Shown here: positions 1 through 12,172 of the stretch, one piece after another
How positions within the stretch are numbered: the first letter of the stretch is position 1
Layout of the letters: each line of letters starts with the position of its first letter
Assembly (NCBI GenBank): GCA_016647705.1
Contig: CM028330.1
Span: forward strand, 48,796,897-48,860,896
DNA: 64,000 bases
From: Eucommia ulmoides
Taxonomy: Eukaryota > Streptophyta > Magnoliopsida > Garryales > Eucommiaceae
Direction of reading: 5' to 3'
Program-made: the position numbers and the translations under genes
The notes under the pieces: generated by a model
Databases searched by the model: none
What the model saw: the letters and a program-made list of their open reading frames with translations, nothing else
What the model was told of the DNA's origin: nothing

Positions 1-262
1 CCTGGAGTAAGTTGTATTCGGTTAAACATAATTGAGATCTCAGAATAGGAATAAAAAATGAAGGGATGTGAAAAAATCTTTAAATTTTGGGTGCATTCAT
101 TTCATATTTCCAATTCCACGGCTCTTGTGTGCTTTCCGGTAGCATTTGGTTGTAAGGAATCAGAAATGAACGCGTGAAAATTTCCATGTGTTTGTCACAT
201 TCGTTTCCAACGTCCATGAAACCAAACGCATCATGCATGTGTTAGATCTCGTCACTTTGAAG
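1..262. other. 3' flank of the TBL gene, non-coding
   Basis: No gene is seen here. It is the downstream flank or 3' UTR of the minus-strand TBL gene. Positions about 139-235 look like a very short Tourist-like MITE: the left end reads GGTAGCATTTGGTT and the right end gives the inverted form (ACCAAACGCATCATGC). The same end sequence occurs twice more inside the last intron of the gene. This is a guess from the paired ends only; no clean 3-bp duplication was confirmed. Confidence 0.3.
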
Positions 263-3200
263 CTAAAGTTGTGCAAAAAGGAGCTCATTCCACGTATCGG
301 GAACTCCAGGCAAGCACCAGTGCAAGCAATCCTGAACACCCGGAGTAGCCCTAATGCTGTACCGCGAGATATGACCCTCGTCTCTCAGCTGAGAAATAGC
401 CGTGATATCCAAAAGCTTAACCCCCGTCCCCTTCACAGCTCCAGCCGCAAGACCATCACTAGACTCCTCCTGCAAAACCTCTTTCCCACCCAACAGAGGG
501 GCGGTATTATCACACGTCCCTCCCGTATTCCAATCCCCGTTGAAAAAATGCCTCGGCGAAATCGACCTATAAAAAGCCCTCAAACCGGGATACTTAGGCA
601 ACTGAGAACCAACCCATTTCACGACACTGTAAATTGTGAAATTTTTCGCACCGTAAATATCTGCAATCTTACGATTGGTATTGGGAACACCACCGACGTA
701 CATGATCCAACGGTTGGCCTTGAGTTTTCCCCTGTTCCAGTGGTGACCGGTGTTGAGGATGAGGACGTCAAATTTGTGGAGAAAACGGCTCAGAAATGAG
801 GGGGGTCGGTCGAGGTGCATGGCGTAGTCGGTGGCTAGGTTCGAGGGATCGAGTGGCTGTATGTCGCAGAGGCTTGCGGACCAGTAGTAGAGGACGGTGG
901 TGTTGGTGGCGGGGAAACGGTAGGCCCAGCCATCGGGTCGGGCGGCACCGAGGGCTTTGATAAGGCCGTACTCGTGCCCGACGTCGAGGGTACTGGGGCT
1001 TTCTTGGCCGGCAGTGATCATGCACATTAGTGACTGGAATTGTTGTCGGCCCAGTGAGTCACCGATGAAAGCTAGGGTTTTGTTCTGCATCCTGGGAGAA
1101 AGCATGGAAAAAGGTAAGTATGTGAGAAACTAAGGTAGCATTTGGGAACACAGCATTGGAATTCGAAATGAAGGATCGTTTCTAATTCCAATTCCATGCA
1201 CCCAAACAGTAGCTGAATAGATACTGAAATTATCAATACAGGCCCAAAAAAAAAAAAAAAACCTAATCGAAGGATTCAATATTTCATCAATATCTGGATG
1301 GAAGTACTAAAGCAATATAGGCATGAGTACAGATGAGAAGTTTCTCGAAACTTGGAGCGATCTCATGTCGCAAGACTAACACCTTGTGGAATTGTTTAGG
1401 TAGCATTATTTGGTAGCACAGAACTCACCCTTTCAAATTGGAATTGGAACTACACGCATGTGGCTTTTCACATTTTTAGATGCATTCATTTGTAATTCCA
1501 AGTCCAAACTCTAATTCCGTCAAACCAAATGCTATCTAGTGTTTTCGGTATTCTGCTTCTGTTCATAGAAAATTTTGGGAAAAAACAGAAAATTGGGAAT
1601 AAAAAACTCTGATTCTTTTCTGCTAACAGAAATTTGTTCTAAATATCAGGGAACAGAATTACTTCTGTTTTTATTTCCAGTATGTTGGGAGCAAAAACAG
1701 AAACAATAAACAAATGCCAACATGCTTGGCTGGATCAGTGCGGATTTCATTTATTATTCCACTCAAACAGACAACTCGCTCAGTCAGGAAGCCAAACAAC
1801 ATTTATACAGTTAGATAGATGTATCAAGGCATGATCTCCACAACCAGATTCAGAAGGACTCCTTTGAGGCAAAATTAGATGGCATTTAAATGATCAAAAC
1901 AATAGAGGCTGGGTATTAGGCATAGGTTCTTTTTGGTTATGTTACATTGGCCGTATTTGAGTCCAATAAACATGTGAAAGGTCGTCAAACTATATATGAT
2001 CCTAGACAAATTACAATAGTACCTTTCCAGAAATTTAGGTCCCGTAAATTCTTCCATTTGACAATCTTTCGGCATCCATCGTAACTTCTCATAATCAAAA
2101 TCTGTGCGTTGTGTCAGACGGCAAGCCCACATTGGCGACAGCCATTGCTTGCAACCAAATCCAGAATAGAGAGGCCGATTGTCGTCCATGACCCATTTTC
2201 CTTTCACGTGATTACAAGCTACAATGGGTTTAAAGAAAGCATTGGCATCATTGTTTGGAAATTAAAATGACCGTGGGGTTTAGAAAGAATGATAGATAAA
2301 AGAGGCCATCTAGGAGTAGAGAGGAAAGCAAAATCAAGGAGCATCTACAACATTTTTTCAAACAAGATATCCTGAATACCTATAGGAGTATCAATTGGAG
2401 GAAAATAAAAGACCAACTTGAACTAGTATCATTTTACCTTTCTTTACTGGAATTGCCGATTCGTTATTGACTTCTGCCATCATTGAAGTGTCTGGGATAA
2501 GAGAATCTGCTCGTTTTGAACTGTTTTTTCCTTCAGTTTGGTTATTGTTTGTGTCTTCAATGTTAATCGCAGAAACTTCTGCATCTGCTTGTTTTGGACT
2601 TCTTTTTCCTTCGAATGCTTGATCATTGTTTGAGTCTTCAATGTTAACCGTGGGAACTTCTGCACATCACAATAGAATGAAGAGTGAGTTGGAAATTCGG
2701 AATATAGTCAGTATGAAATATAGAGAAGGAAACACTGGCCTCCGCATGCAAATTTTCAGCTGTGAAATCTTGGAATACTAGCAATTTTACATTTATCATT
2801 GTTTAACTCGGTAAAATGCCCATGTCCTCTTTTAGAGCTTTCAACAATCATGCTATTATAATAGCCAAAACAAAGCCATGCTTCTTTTTATAATCTTACA
2901 GCAACAACTTGCCTTAAAAATAATAACAAGTGTGTTATGTTTGGGGACTTGCAGCAATACAGAATGCAGGGAATGATGATCACTTAGCTTTAGCTTGATG
3001 AAAAGAAAATTCACATCTTTTTCTAAGGACAAGTATCAAAGCATCAGATTTTATTATCATTTTAAATTCAAGCATAGAAGAATCAATAAAAAAGAAGTAA
3101 TTTCAATTACATACAAGCAAGAATCTACCTTGAAATTTTTCCCTAGATCTGCTTGAATTTTTACTTCCTTTCCCACTTGTGGAAAAGCCAGTGTCCAGGA

Positions 3201-5633
3201 AATCGACTGACACTGCAATATCCAGACTTTGTCCTGTTTGCCTAGAAATATTTTTCTCTTCTTGAGAATGAGTGTTATTTACTATATCTGCCATCACAAA
3301 TAAGTACAGAAATTCAACTAATTATACACCACTGCTATATAAAATCATCGTGAACACTCGCAGACCCAAAACACAATTCATTTCTAATTAGTATAATAGT
3401 CTTCTAAAGTTATTCTAGCATAGTACATCTCATAAAGGATGCATTCACCAAACATTATAGCTGACAATCCATAGGAAAAGATACGACAATTATATATTCA
3501 TGAAGTTCCTCTTCTCATAGTAAAATCAGAATCAAAATGCAAGCTATGTCCTCATCAAATGTTTTTAGAATAGTTTCAGCGTTACTCTCTTTAGTGCAGC
3601 TTATATATATCTATATAAAGGGAGAGCAAAGGGTACGTACGTACTTTTTTTGGGTGTGTGCACGTGTATAAATATGTGAAATATCCATAATACCATTATT
3701 GCAAATTGTTAAAACCTCTCTAATTTATCTTACAATTTTTAGAAATTGCAAGCCCAGATCAATTGTGCCAAGGTAACTAATTTTAGGAACCATTGTGTTT
3801 TTCCATACTACTCGTTCACCATATCTCGAGGTTCCTGAGGCCTTTCTAATTTGAGAAACAAAGAGTTACATCATAATACAACAAATAAAGGATATGTTCA
3901 CCAAACATTATACAACTGATAGTTCACCAGAAAAAGGACACCATTATTTCTGCTACCTCAAATGTTATTACAATTACCTCCGTATTGCTATACTTAGGGT
4001 AGCTTATTTCAGGAATCATCATGTTTTTTTCCTGCTGCTCATTCACCATATCTTGAGGCTCCTGAGGCCAACCTAATTTAAGAAAGAATGAGGTATAACC
4101 TAATAAGCAACAACACTCCATTGTGGGTTGTGTGTCCGTGTTCAACACAATATCTGACACCGACACTCCCTCGACACGTGGAAGAGTGTCGATTATTTTA
4201 TTTTTTTTGAACTTTTTTTCTACCCCGATAAGGACATGCCTTTGTTACGTGTCCGACACTTCTGGACACTTCTTCATACAATATATTTTCTTTCAAGAGG
4301 TAGTTTTATCATTTGAGAATATAACATGAAGATCTATAAGTATAAACTGGTGTTCTTAGGAATATCATGAGATGCAATGAATGTGGATGAATGTTTATTA
4401 CTGTTTATTGTTCCTTCAATTGGTGATAGTGTTGATGTTGAAAAAACAATGATTAAGGCCTTGTTTGGTTTGATTTTCGAAAGCAGTTCCCAAAAATTTT
4501 AAAAACAATTCTTTAAAATTGTGAGATGTTGCTTGGTTTAGATTTGAAAAAGTTATAAAAATATATATTAATAATGAGTTAATTAATTGAAAAGTAAAGA
4601 TGATTTGATTGATTGAGATGTGATGTTGTAAAAGAGAGATAATAATGTTTGTTGGGTGAATGTGTAGTATAGAGAATTTGTAGAGAAATAAAAAATAAAG
4701 ATATAGAAAAAGAAAATAAAATTAAAGTTATAAGAAGAGTAAAATATTAAAAGAAGGTGATGTAACTGATTGAGTATTGTGAAAATTGTTATGTAATTTT
4801 TTTTTTTGTGCTATGTTGCTAAAAGAGAAATAGCTGTGTTTTGCATTATTGAAAACAAAAAATAGTATTAGAAAAGTGAATCGAGGGGGGGCTTAAATGA
4901 TTGAGTTGAATATTATTGCCATTACTTTGAATAGATATGATGATAAAAAAAGAGGGATTTTTTAAATTTATCATTATTGTACAACATGCGTGCCATAATT
5001 TATCAATGTAAGCTAATATATAAAAAATTATATATATTTTATTATTGTATCCCTCCATCGGTGTTGGGAATTTTGAAAAATTGTTGTGTCGCCATGTCCA
5101 TGTCGTGTTGTATCTGTGTCGTGTGTCATTACTTCATCGGGTACTAATGATGGAGGCACATATGATGCATGTGCAAAACAGTTATAAGGGAGAGGAGAGT
5201 CAGTGATACTAAAGGCACTCTCCCTTAATATATAGTAATAGATTTAATCACTACTTCCGTCATTTACGGGAACAAAAATAGAATTAGGTATTGACTGCTT
5301 ACACAACAGCTGGGGCCAAGAGTTCAAACAAACTGAATACAATTACGGAATTGCTCTTCCTACACTCATTTCTCGCTTAGTCCGACTAGTGGCTCATATA
5401 ATCATAATATTCATAGCAATCATAAATATTAAAAGTAGCAACTATATAGGAAAAAGGTGTACTACTGGAGGAAAACCTGGAGAAAGTTGCAATACATGAC
5501 TCCGCGGTGGAAGTATGGAGTTAAGAAGAGGGGTTTTCTCCCAAGCCCAAAAAATGATGGTACTGCAGACAAGAACAATGAGAACCAAAGAGAACTGTTT
5601 AGCTCTAAGTCCATAGAAGCCAGCCCCTTTCAT
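263..5633 (-). CDS. Trichome birefringence-like protein (TBL14/15/16 type), polysaccharide O-acetyltransferase
   Basis: Spliced CDS on the minus strand: exons 5633-5477, 3287-3129, 2659-2438, 2218-2023 and 1091-263 (stop at 265-263). All junctions are GT-AG and phases match (1,1,1,2), giving 520 residues, usual for the subgroup. Residues about 12-30 form one membrane anchor ([18 protein letters not shown]), typical of Golgi type II TBL proteins. Residues about 53-179 are a polar linker. The PMR5N/TBL domain starts near 180 ([19 protein letters not shown]). The PC-esterase domain starts near 246 with [16 protein letters not shown]; Ser257 is the expected nucleophile. It ends with [16 protein letters not shown], where Asp499 and His502 complete the catalytic DxxH. 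Known for the family: transfer of acetyl groups onto cell-wall xylan, mannan or pectin in the Golgi; the substrate here cannot be told. The start chosen is the Met directly before [11 protein letters not shown], three codon positions after a splice acceptor (exon starts 5635). The gene looks intact and is the only clearly functional host gene in the window. Confidence 0.86.
1132..1545. mobile_element. Two short Tourist-like MITEs in the last TBL intron
   Basis: Two AT-rich segments (about 1132-1216 and 1398-1545) begin with GGTAGCATTTGG or GGTAGCATTATTTGG and end with inverted forms (CCCAAACAGTAGC and CCAAATGCTATCT). They share internal words such as AATTCCAATTCCA. Both lie in the 931-bp intron before the catalytic exon of the TBL gene. 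The ends resemble PIF/Harbinger (Tourist) termini. They have no coding content, and the assignment rests only on end similarity. Confidence 0.4.
3436..4085. repeat. Imperfect tandem duplication in the TBL intron
   Basis: Two related blocks lie in tandem: 3436-3860 and about 3890-4085. Shared words include ATTCACCAAACATTATA at both starts and TTCACCATATCT with GAGG(T/C)TCCTGAGGCC at both ends. The first copy carries about 170 extra bases near 3605-3775. Neither copy is part of the predicted mRNA. Confidence 0.5.
4129..5135. mobile_element. Possible non-autonomous TIR element in the TBL intron
   Basis: The left edge is rich in GTGTCCGTG and GACACCGACAC words. The right edge has their inverted counterparts (CATGTCCATGTCGTG and GTGTCGTGTGTC). 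A Tourist-like start (GGCCTTGTTTGGTTTGA, after TTAA) lies inside at 4457 and may mark a second small insertion. No ORF of note was seen. This is weak evidence from end complementarity only. Confidence 0.3.
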
Positions 5634-5634
5634 C

Positions 5635-6995
5635 CCTAAAGAACAGAGAGCACATACACAAGTCATCAAGATTTAATCAAAGTCATATATTTCCTTATAT
5701 AGGTGGAACAAAAAAGATTATAAAAACATAGGATAACAATTAACAAGGAAACATTATTAAATCTTTGAGGCTCTCCGCTACAGTATCGTTACTTCATAAT
5801 AGGAGCAGTTTCAAGTAAAGAAAACAAGATCATTCTTTTGAGAATTTTATAATACTTTCATTGTCTGAAATGCACCAGATAGAGCACAACTACGGTTCTT
5901 TTTTTTTTTTTTGAGAAACAGCAAGCACGGCTATGACTTGACGAAAACTCGGCTACTATTTGGATGAAGAAAATTGGCCTGCGTACGGCCATATATTCAA
6001 AATTTATAACAATTACCTAACATTTTCCTTCTTTCCCTTGATTCCCTTCTCGTGTATAATTGCAAAAGCAGCAGTAAGGGTGATCCAGCTTCACTTTCCC
6101 TCAAATTTTGAAAGTAGGTTTATTTTTCTCTTCAACCCTTTATGGATGCAATTCAAGATCATGTTAGGAAAACCAGCAAAAGGATCATAACCAAAGCTTG
6201 ATCAAAAGAATCTTCTATAGACAAGGCAATTGTGCTCCAGTTCCAGATTTTAAAAAACATCTTAGAAATCGCCCATTTAAATTTACTCATCTTAAACTAA
6301 ATAGCCCCAAACAATTCAACCAAACTAGTTGCAACTTGTTGCCATTGAGAGCCGCACCACAACCATTCGAAAAACTTAATACCAACAAAATTTGTGTTTA
6401 TCGGTTTATCCTCAGGAAATTACCAAACCACATCTATCTACATTCAAATCAACGGAAGCCACAATCGAGAGTACAGTAGATATCCAAGTAAACTATCAAA
6501 ATGAGATACATTTTTTTCTGGATCACGAGCCAAATAATACTAAATAAACACTCAATTCAAAGCGAATTGACGATCTTCACAGTTCTCACCATGGATTGAC
6601 AAAAAGCTAAAGATCAAATCGACAATATACGGCAATCGCCCTCAGCAATCAGGCAACTCTCTCTCTCTCTCTCTATATATATTTGTTTAATTACAAACAT
6701 ATATGATATATGATATAATATAAATATATAGATGCAACTAGGGATTGATTTACCTGAAATTGACCCTCCGGGAGGGTCGGATCTCAGAGAAATTATTAGA
6801 AATAAAATCGCTTGAATTATGTGTTTACGAGATATATAATAATGAAGTCTATGGAAAGAAGAAAACCACGGGAGGAATAAATAAGGCCGGAGCGTTCTCA
6901 AAGTGTCGGACTTGATGTGGAAAAATACATCGTCAATGAGTACGGCGGGTCGACGGTGACGGTGGAGAATATTATGGGGACTTTTTGCCATACGA
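5635..6995 (-). other. TBL gene 5' leader: non-coding exon plus leader intron
   Basis: A good donor (TTTCAG|GTAAAT) ends a leader exon at 6754. A good acceptor (TTCTTTAG) precedes the start exon at 5635, giving a leader intron of about 1.1 kb. The transcription start is inferred near 6990 from the TATA-like box. The exon carries an 8-bp inverted repeat, GACCCTCC-G-GGAGGGTC (6762-6778), next to the donor. The intron holds a GA/CT microsatellite (6658-6675) but no other gene. Oddly, an ATG at 6991 opens a frame of 79 codons that would join in frame to the TBL start Met after splicing; see findings. Confidence 0.55.
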
Positions 6996-7010
6996 TAGTT
7001 GATTCCTTAT

Positions 7011-7030
7011 TGTGCAAAATATATAAATAA
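7011..7030 (-). promoter_or_regulatory. TATA-like box of the TBL gene
   Basis: On the minus strand 7030-7011 reads TTATTTATATATTTTGCACA, a good plant TATA element. It lies roughly 30 bp upstream of the inferred start near 6990. The left end of a MULE begins at about 7061, so only about 30 bp of original upstream sequence separate the two. Confidence 0.5.
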
Positions 7031-7662
7031 TTAAATTAATATTGTACTCTCACTCTTGTCAAGTAAATACCATTTACATCTCTTCAACATTAACTGGAAT
7101 CGCGAGAATCTCCTCAATTTTATACAATCTTTGGATGACCCATTGAACTCTTTGGTCAAAAGATACTAAGACCCCAATTCATTTTATATTCCAAAAATAT
7201 TCTTTGAAAATTAATTTTCCAATTCATTTTATATTCCAAAAGTATTCTTTGAAAATTAATTTTTCAATTTTTAACCATCTTGACTATTTTTCATTGTCAA
7301 ATTGGTTTTACTTACCATTTTTCCATGATCAAATTGCCCTTATTTATTCTCTTCAATTGAAACATGTGAAATGACCTAATTACACTTCTTCTTTTCATTT
7401 CAAACGATCGATAACCTTACCTCCATCGATGCTCATAGCCAAGCATCATCTCATTCGTCGTCGTCCCTAAGCAGTCACAAGGCAAAGGTTTTTCTTCCTC
7501 CATTTCTCTTTTTCGTTTTATTTTTCTCTTTCCCATCCATCTCTCCTTCACCATCTCCTTCGCCTCTATGTCCAACCTCTGAACTTTTGATCCCCTTCTC
7601 CTTGGTCGTCGTCCCTAACCCGCAACAACAAACAACACTAACCACTCATTCGATTTTGAATA

Positions 7663-8690
7663 ATGTCCTACAGTAGTATGTTATCTGGTGGATTAAATAA
7701 CAATTTGGATTGTTCAAACATAGATATGCAATTTACCCCCAAATTCTGTGCTTGTGGAAAAAGAGCAGACATTAAGGCCCCGTTTGGTAACTGTTTCCAT
7801 CCCAAAAATTCACATCCAATTCCCAAATTTTTGGGATTTCTATTTGGGAATAGCGTTTGGTAATTGTTGTTTCCGTTCCTATTTCATTCCCATTTAAGAA
7901 TTGTGCCAACTTTTTTTTTTAAGAAATGAAAAACAAAAAAAAAGTTGTTTCTCATTATTCCCATCCTATTCCCAAAAATCACTGCAACTGTTCATCCGCC
8001 GGCCGCCCACTGGCCACCGTCGCCGTCGACCGACCGCCGTCGCCGCCAACAAACGTCACCGGTCATCTCCGGCATCGCCGTCCGCCTACCATCTGGCAAC
8101 TTCCGCCACTGCCGGCAGCCGCCGACCGGCCACCGTCAGCCACCCGTCAGTCACCGTCTGGCCAAAACAAAAAAAAAAATGTTCTCAAAACAATTTTTTT
8201 TTTTTTTAGGATAAAATCGTTACCAAACGTGATTCTGTTAAAAAAATAAATAAAAAAATATCGTTACCAAACGCGATTCTACTCCCAAGAAGGAAACATA
8301 ATTCTCATCCCATCCCATCCCATTCCCATCCTAATGCTAGGATGGGAACAAAAATGGTTACCAAATGCCACCTAAGTTTTTTCAAGCTGAAAAATCTACC
8401 GAGGGTCTTCTCTATTATTTTTGTGTTACCAGAACATGAAAAATTTTGGATTAGCTTATTCTGAATTCAATTAAGACAATTGTAGCAGAAGATAATGTGG
8501 TTGAAGATAATGGAATTTCTAAGAAAAGAAATTATCTGCATCTAGAACTGATGGAGGAGATTGCTGCATTGAAGTGTAAAAACAATCTGAGATTGAAGAA
8601 ATTGAAATTGATGGGGAGAAGATGAAGAAATGGATTTTGATTTGTTTTGTTGTATTCTTATTTCTTGCCATTAAAGTTTGTTGTTTGTAA
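7663..8690 (+). pseudogene. GRF-type zinc-finger / coiled-coil / C-terminal membrane-tail protein, broken; second gene of the MULE
   Basis: The ATG at 7663 follows a pyrimidine-rich leader and opens MSYSSMLSGG..., leading to FCACGKRADIK, the CxCG start of a GRF-type zinc finger. At that point (7776) a Tourist MITE interrupts it. The frame resumes at 8373-8376 with KFFQAEKSTEGLLYYFC, which fits the aromatic and second-cysteine part of the finger. Then come a degraded stretch and a Leu/Lys/Glu-rich coiled coil (LELMEEIAALK, NNLRLKKLKL). It ends with a hydrophobic tail (KKWILICFVVFLFLAIKVCC) stopping at 8690. Small plant proteins of finger, coiled coil and tail are a known abundant type. This copy has a stop after the finger and at least two frame changes. 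It lies inside the MULE, tail to tail with the transposase, in the position mudrB has in maize MuDR. Confidence 0.6.
7776..8372. mobile_element. Tourist-like (PIF/Harbinger) MITE inside the GRF-finger gene
   Basis: 597 bp. The left end GGCCCCGTTTGGTAACTGTT and inverted right end GGTGGCATTTGGTAACCATT are clear terminal repeats. It is flanked by TAA on both sides (7773-7775 and 8373-8375), the 3-bp duplication expected of this superfamily. The interior has a GC-rich block (7988-8165) built of CCGCCGACCGGCCACCG-like words, and two copies of TCGTTACCAAACG(T/C)GATTCT. It has no transposase, so it is non-autonomous. Confidence 0.8.
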
Positions 8691-9385
8691 TGAAATTGGT
8701 GTTTTCAAGTGATTTTGGTTATGCGATGAAAATTGTACTTTTGGAAGTGTAATTGCGATAAATTGAAATTGAAGTTTAATTGTGATAAGTTGAAATTGAT
8801 GAAAAGTTTTTGGTTTGTCATATTTGCTTTGGTAGTGTGATTAAACAAAATGGAGTTACAATTTGGAAGAAGAAAGAATTAATTTGCTCAAATTTGGACA
8901 AAATGCAAACTGCAGCAAAGTGCAAACTGAAAATGGAACAAAAAATGCAAACTGCAACCCTGGAATAAATGCAAATTGGAAGAAATACTCAAATGCAGCT
9001 TGGAATAAATGAAAAAAAAAAAATGTAGCCTTGAATGAATGAAAAAAATACAGTCTTGAATGAACAAATGTAGGCGCTCAACTAGGACTTGAACCTGGAA
9101 ATGGCAGCCACATTTAACCACATTCAACACTACTCAACAATAATCAAAAGATTTTTGTACTTCTATTGATTTTTTTTTGCAGCAAATGTGGTTCGTACAT
9201 ACATTACATTTAACATTTTCAATTGATATCAAAATACATACAAAATAAATTAAAAAGATTCTACATCAATCTACACCAATGTACATCAAAAAAATATTTA
9301 TCTCATCAAAATAACATTTGACCATTTGTCAACAACTTCAAAAAAAAAAAAAAACACAATTGTATCTTAAATCAAAATAACTTCA
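8691..9385. other. Space between the two converging MULE genes
   Basis: No gene is seen. It is AT-rich. Positions about 8888-9060 contain a loose repeat of words such as AAATGCAAACTGCA and TGGAATAAATG. This is the shared 3' region of the GRF-finger gene and the transposase gene. Confidence 0.5.
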
Positions 9386-12172
9386 TTACGTAGAGGCTTG
9401 AGTTAGCTTTCTATTTGTTTGCGAGGGATTTCCTCTATCTGCTGCTGCAGCATCTGGTCCATCTGCTGGTGCATCACCTGGCATATCTGTTGGTCCATCT
9501 GTTGCATCACCACCTCCATTTGACCTCTTTTTTGAACAAGTCCTTTTGTTGTGTTCAAATTGCAAACAAAGCGTTCACTTGATGATTTGCCTCATTCTCA
9601 CCCTCTTTTCACTTGATTGTCCCTCATCACCACCAGCTGTCTTCTTCTTTCCACTTGCAGATTCTTCATCCTCTCCCCTTTTTCTATTCCTCTTTGGCCT
9701 TCCATGTAGCCTTCTACTTGGTGAAGGCTTCATTGGATCACTTGGATTAAACTTTCAAAATTTATGATCTATAATTGGGTGGATTATATTATGGTGGATG
9801 CTTAGATATGTATCTTTAGCAAAGAATAGACAAATGTAGTCTTCAATATTGGCCCGTTGAGAAGTGATGGTTGTTATAACATGTTTACATAGAACACCAC
9901 TAATTTGCCACTCCCCACATATGCAGTTCATTTTCTCCAAGTCCATAACATGTCTAACACCTTTCTCATCACTCACTTCAAATTTAGTACCACCAACCCA
10001 TAAAATTTTGCAGTGCTTCTGTTCATTATCCACTATTGCCATACACTTTTTTTCTTATGTCATTGCAGACATGACCCTTTCAATTGACAACATTCTCATA
10101 CTTTTATGCAGCCTAGTCATCAGCCTTGTCTTAATTCCCTCAAGCAGACTCAAAATAGGCTTGCATCTAAGAGATCCTAACCAATTATTGAAATATTCAA
10201 CTAGATTGTTGGTTATATGATCACATCTTACCTTTTCATCAAAAGTATGCCTTGCCCATGTCTGAATTGGGTGCTCCATCAACCAATTGTAGACATTGAC
10301 ATCCAGTGTTTTCATCTTCTCCATAGCCTCCAAGAACTCCCTTTCATTATATGCCCTTGCAGCCTTCCAAAATAGCATCCTTAATGGTAATCCAGGGTGT
10401 CTCTTTCGAAAGTTGTCTAACAGGTGTTGGTAACATCTTCTATGTGTTGTTTGAGGAAAAACTTTAACAACTGAGGTTTCAATTGCTTGAGATAGAGGAT
10501 AACAAAGCATCAAACATATCATTAAACAAAGGATTAAATTGAGCATTAAATAGAGCATTAAATTGAAATCAAAATTTCAGAAGTAAAAATACCTTGTGCT
10601 AGTCAGACATTATAGTGAAAGGAGCCCCAACTGTAGGTTCTCCAATCATTTCCTTCAAATTATTGAAGAACCAAGACCATGTCTGAATTGACTCTTCGTC
10701 AGCTATACCAACTGCTAATGGGAACATACCATTATTACCATCCAAAGCAACAACTGACAGCAATACACTACCATATGGATTCTTAAAAAAACATGCACCC
10801 ACTCCTATGAAAGGCCTACACCCATCCAAATACCCCCTCCTCTTAGCATAGAATGAGAGAAATAACTGGTAGAAAACATAGGACACTACAATTGATGGTT
10901 GAAAATATTGTATCCTCATTGCATTTTCAGGATTGTTTTTCTTCACTTGCACTTCATAACCAAGTAGCAAAACATAAAATGCACCATAATTATCCTCAAG
11001 CTTCTCCATTGCCTTTGCCCTAGCCCTATATAGCTGCCTCAATACCCCATAATTCTTTTAATTTGGCTTGTAGACAATCATTGTCAATGTTTGGATTACT
11101 TTTAAACTCTATAAGCATTTTCTTTGCAATCCAAGTTGAAGTTGCCTCAACCACACAACTCTTATTTCTAATGTATGTGTGATCTGGTTTTAGAGTTTTA
11201 ATTATGTATGAAGATTGTCCAGGCACAGGGGTAGCATAAATTCTCCATTGGCAGCCTTTCTCACTGTAGTTAGCAATGATTCTTTTCTATTCATTCTTTT
11301 TCCTAAACAATTTAAACCCAAGATTCACCAAATAATCAGTAAGAGCAGCCCTAAATTCATGAATACTGCTGAACAACATTCCTACAGAAAAAAAACATTT
11401 AGAAGTATCCTACTGCCTATTTGTTTTGTAACATTTATTACTATTGCCAATACAAACTTGATCCTCCTCATTACTTTCCTTTCCAGAGTTATCACTTGAC
11501 TCATAATTAAACAACTTATCATCATTGCTACTTTCAATATTTTTTGCATTTTCTAGCTCCAGTTCTATATCCTCTGAGTTTGACAACCCAAGTTCTCTCT
11601 CAGGCATCCACTCATCATCCGAACTAAGTCCAAACACATCTTTCTCATTACCATCACCTCCAAATTCATTATCCCCATACTAGTTATTTGCATGAGTTTG
11701 GCCTTCAGAATTGTCCAAGCCTCCTCATCATAACTAATTTTTTCATCTTCACTAATGTTTGCGTTCATCTCTTTAGCAGTCCACAATTCAATACTACTAT
11801 CACTTTCATCCCCACTCTCAACCTCACTCTCAATCCCACTGCCCCATTCTTCAATACTACCATCACTCTCATCACTATCATTGTTCACGATTACTACTTC
11901 AACACCTTCTGGTGGACCCACATTTAATGGCACATTCAATTGCGACTCAATGAATAAATCAATATCAGTAATCCTATATTTACCATACAAGTCAATCATT
12001 TCTAAAATAGCTCCATTACTCATCACTAGCATTCTTTCCCTAGATTTCGGTACTCTAGCATAAACAGTCAATGAAACACCTTGTTCAGTGGCTATCATGG
12101 CTAGTAAACAATTTATCTATGGCATCTAACATATCAAAAAAGGCAAACTTATCGGGATCAACATTATTGGTA

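Noticed and set aside
3978-4072. Possible extra cassette exon of the TBL gene on minus (acceptor AAATTAG, donor [29 protein letters not shown])
   Set aside because: Its 95-bp length would break the frame of the following exon, and the tandem sister copy at about 3790-3860 has a stop. Treated as intronic repeat.
6614-6991. ORF of 125 codons on minus as an independent gene
   Set aside because: It overlaps the TBL leader exon and a good splice donor; its tail is microsatellite translation.
7901-8249. Three overlapping Pro/Arg-rich ORFs
   Set aside because: Translations of the GC-rich block inside the Tourist MITE.
11688-12063. Plus-strand ORFs
   Set aside because: Antisense shadows of the acidic region of the MULE transposase.
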